Below, one piece after another: positions 12,536 through 13,640 of a stretch of DNA of 13,640 nucleotides. Below the pieces are notes generated by a model. That model was not told where the DNA came from, did no database searches, and saw only the letters and a program-made list of their open reading frames with translations. The translations under genes were made by a program, and so were the position numbers. Every line of letters begins with the position of its first letter. The stretch's first letter is position 1. Source of the stretch: CAYJGN01 sp964369635 (GTDB lineage: Bacteria > Bacillota > Clostridia > Oscillospirales > Ruminococcaceae); the NCBI GenBank assembly GCA_964369635.1, contig CAYJGN010000050.1:1-13640 (forward strand), in the 5' to 3' direction.

Positions 12536-13640
12536 ATGAGAATAGCATTAGCGGGAAACCCGAACAGTGGTAAAACAACCCTTTACAACGCACTGACGGG
12601 TAAGCAAGAACACGTTGGAAACTGGGCCGGGGTTACAGTTGAAAGCAAAGAAAGCAATATTAAAAAAGGAATATTCGAGCAGGATATCACGGTAGTTGAC
12701 CTACCAGGTGCCTATTCGATGTCACCATTCACCTCAGAGGAGAATATCACAAAGGATTACATAAAAGGCAATAACGCAGAAGCTATAATCAATATAGTTG
12801 ACGCTACAAACCTATCAAGAAGCCTATTTTTCACAACTCAGATTTTAGAGCTTGGGATACCAGTTGTCGTTGCACTCAATAAAAACGACCTAACTGATAA
12901 GCAGAGCATTAATATCGATATTGCAAAGCTTTCAGAGGAGCTTAAATGCCCTGTTATCGAAACAATAGCTACAACTGATAACAACGAAGAGCTATCAAAG
13001 CTTATATCTGCAGCTGTTGAAATCATCGGTAAAGGACAAGAATCATGCTACTCAAGTAGCGAAGTAGATACTGATAACAGAGAAGCAGTTAAAGCATCAG
13101 ATATCGCAAGATATGATTTTGTAAATAAAATAGTTGCAGAAGTTGAGAAGAGAGCAGTTGCAAGCAATAAACTAACAATACAAGATAAAATCGATAAAGT
13201 TCTTGCAAACAAAATACTTGGCCTTCCGATATTCGCAGTCGTTATGTGGCTGGTATTCTCTATCTCACAGACATATGTAGGCCCATTCTTTGCCGATACT
13301 CTTGTCGGATGGATTGAGGGATTCCAAGGTTCTGTCGGCGAGATGATGAGCAGTGCTTCACCTATCCTCTCAGCACTTGTTGTTGATGGTATAATCGGTG
13401 GTTTTGCCGCTGTTGTTGGATTCTTACCACTTATCATGGTAATGTTTTTCCTACTCGCACTTCTTGAGGACTGCGGATATATGGCAAGAGTTGCCGTTGT
13501 TATGGATACCTTCTTTAAATGGGTTGGCCTATCTGGCCGTTCGATAATCCCTATGGTTATCGGAACAGCTTGTGCTATCCCTGGCGTTATGGCTACAAGA
13601 ACTATCAAAAATGAGAGACAGCGCCGCACAACAGCGATGC
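12536..13640 (+). CDS. feoB: FeoB, ferrous iron transporter, N-terminal 368 residues (cut by window edge)
   Basis: The ATG at 12536 has TGGAGG (12525-12530) 5 nt upstream; the frame is open to the right edge. The N-terminal GTPase domain shows G1 GNPNSGKTT (residues 7-15), GNWAGVTVE with the switch threonine, G3 DLPG (55-58) and G4 NKND (115-118). A helical guanine-dissociation-inhibitor region follows (about 180-225). Membrane segments start at about residue 229 (GLPIFAVVMWLVFS), with FLPLIMVMFFLLALLEDCGYMARVA (297-321) and SGRSIIPMVIGTACAIPGVMATRT (333-356), the first conserved gate with C346. A full protein has 600-800 residues, so about half is missing. FeoB moves Fe2+ across the membrane with FeoA as helper, under the promoter and operator upstream of feoA. 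Confidence 0.96.
   Translation, partial: MRIALAGNPNSGKTTLYNALTGKQEHVGNWAGVTVESKESNIKKGIFEQDITVVDLPGAYSMSPFTSEENITKDYIKGNNAEAIINIVDATNLSRSLFFTTQILELGIPVVVALNKNDLTDKQSINIDIAKLSEELKCPVIETIATTDNNEELSKLISAAVEIIGKGQESCYSSSEVDTDNREAVKASDIARYDFVNKIVAEVEKRAVASNKLTIQDKIDKVLANKILGLPIFAVVMWLVFSISQTYVGPFFADTLVGWIEGFQGSVGEMMSSASPILSALVVDGIIGGFAAVVGFLPLIMVMFFLLALLEDCGYMARVAVVMDTFFKWVGLSGRSIIPMVIGTACAIPGVMATRTIKNERQRRTTAM

Noticed and set aside
13560..13610. FeoB gate motif GTACAIPG instead of GCNVPA taken as an unusual substitution
   Set aside because: Variants of the form GxxCxIPG are, as far as I recall, common in clostridial FeoB proteins, and the cysteine is kept.
13048..13629. A long minus-strand open frame of 193 codons
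   Set aside because: It lies wholly opposite the feoB reading frame, which has unmistakable FeoB motifs; no ribosome binding site or known family is seen for it.

Overview
The window is an AT-rich, Gram-positive-type stretch, most likely from a member of the Clostridia (Bacillota). The evidence is strong AGGAGG-type ribosome binding sites, near-consensus sigma-A promoters (TTGACA-N16/17-TATAAT), TTG starts, intrinsic terminators, and family content (Spx/ArsC-like protein, DUF4230 pair, feoAB, clostridial surface-polysaccharide methyltransferase). I cannot name the species from sequence alone.

Left part (1 to about 3746): the right-hand end of an integrated mobile element. It holds the C-terminal part of a large serine recombinase, then a promoter and a compact three-gene cassette: an XRE-type regulator, an ImmA/IrrE-type (M78) zinc peptidase and a PIN-like nuclease. 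A strong hairpin separates the first two genes, and the last two overlap by 11 nt. The layout resembles the immR-immA immunity modules of ICEs and phages, with a nuclease added. The element appears to end at 3691-3746 in a 3' fragment of a tRNA-Ala(GGC) gene whose 5' third is missing. This is the expected remnant when an element inserts into a tRNA gene and supplies a replacement 3' end at its other side, outside the window to the left.

Middle part (about 3750 to 9069): chromosomal-type genes. An Spx/ArsC-like thioredoxin-fold protein is followed by a terminator. A perfect-consensus promoter then drives two overlapping DUF4230 genes, one membrane-anchored and one lipoprotein. A convergent minus-strand operon reads amidohydrolase (MTA/SAH deaminase type), HTH-PfkB kinase (pseudouridine-kinase-like) and a TrpF-like isomerase lacking the catalytic cysteine. 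I read this operon as a nucleoside or modified-nucleoside salvage route; the substrate is unknown.

Right part (9070 to 13640): a divergent promoter drives a SAM methyltransferase and a kinase-like/carbohydrate-binding-like partner. Both are typical of clostridial cell-surface glycan loci, where such domains are commonly found in one large protein. A small minus-strand membrane protein follows. Last is a ferrous iron uptake operon, feoA-feoB, with operator-like TTAGT/ACTAA half-sites around its promoter and competing RNA hairpins between the two genes. feoB runs off the right edge.
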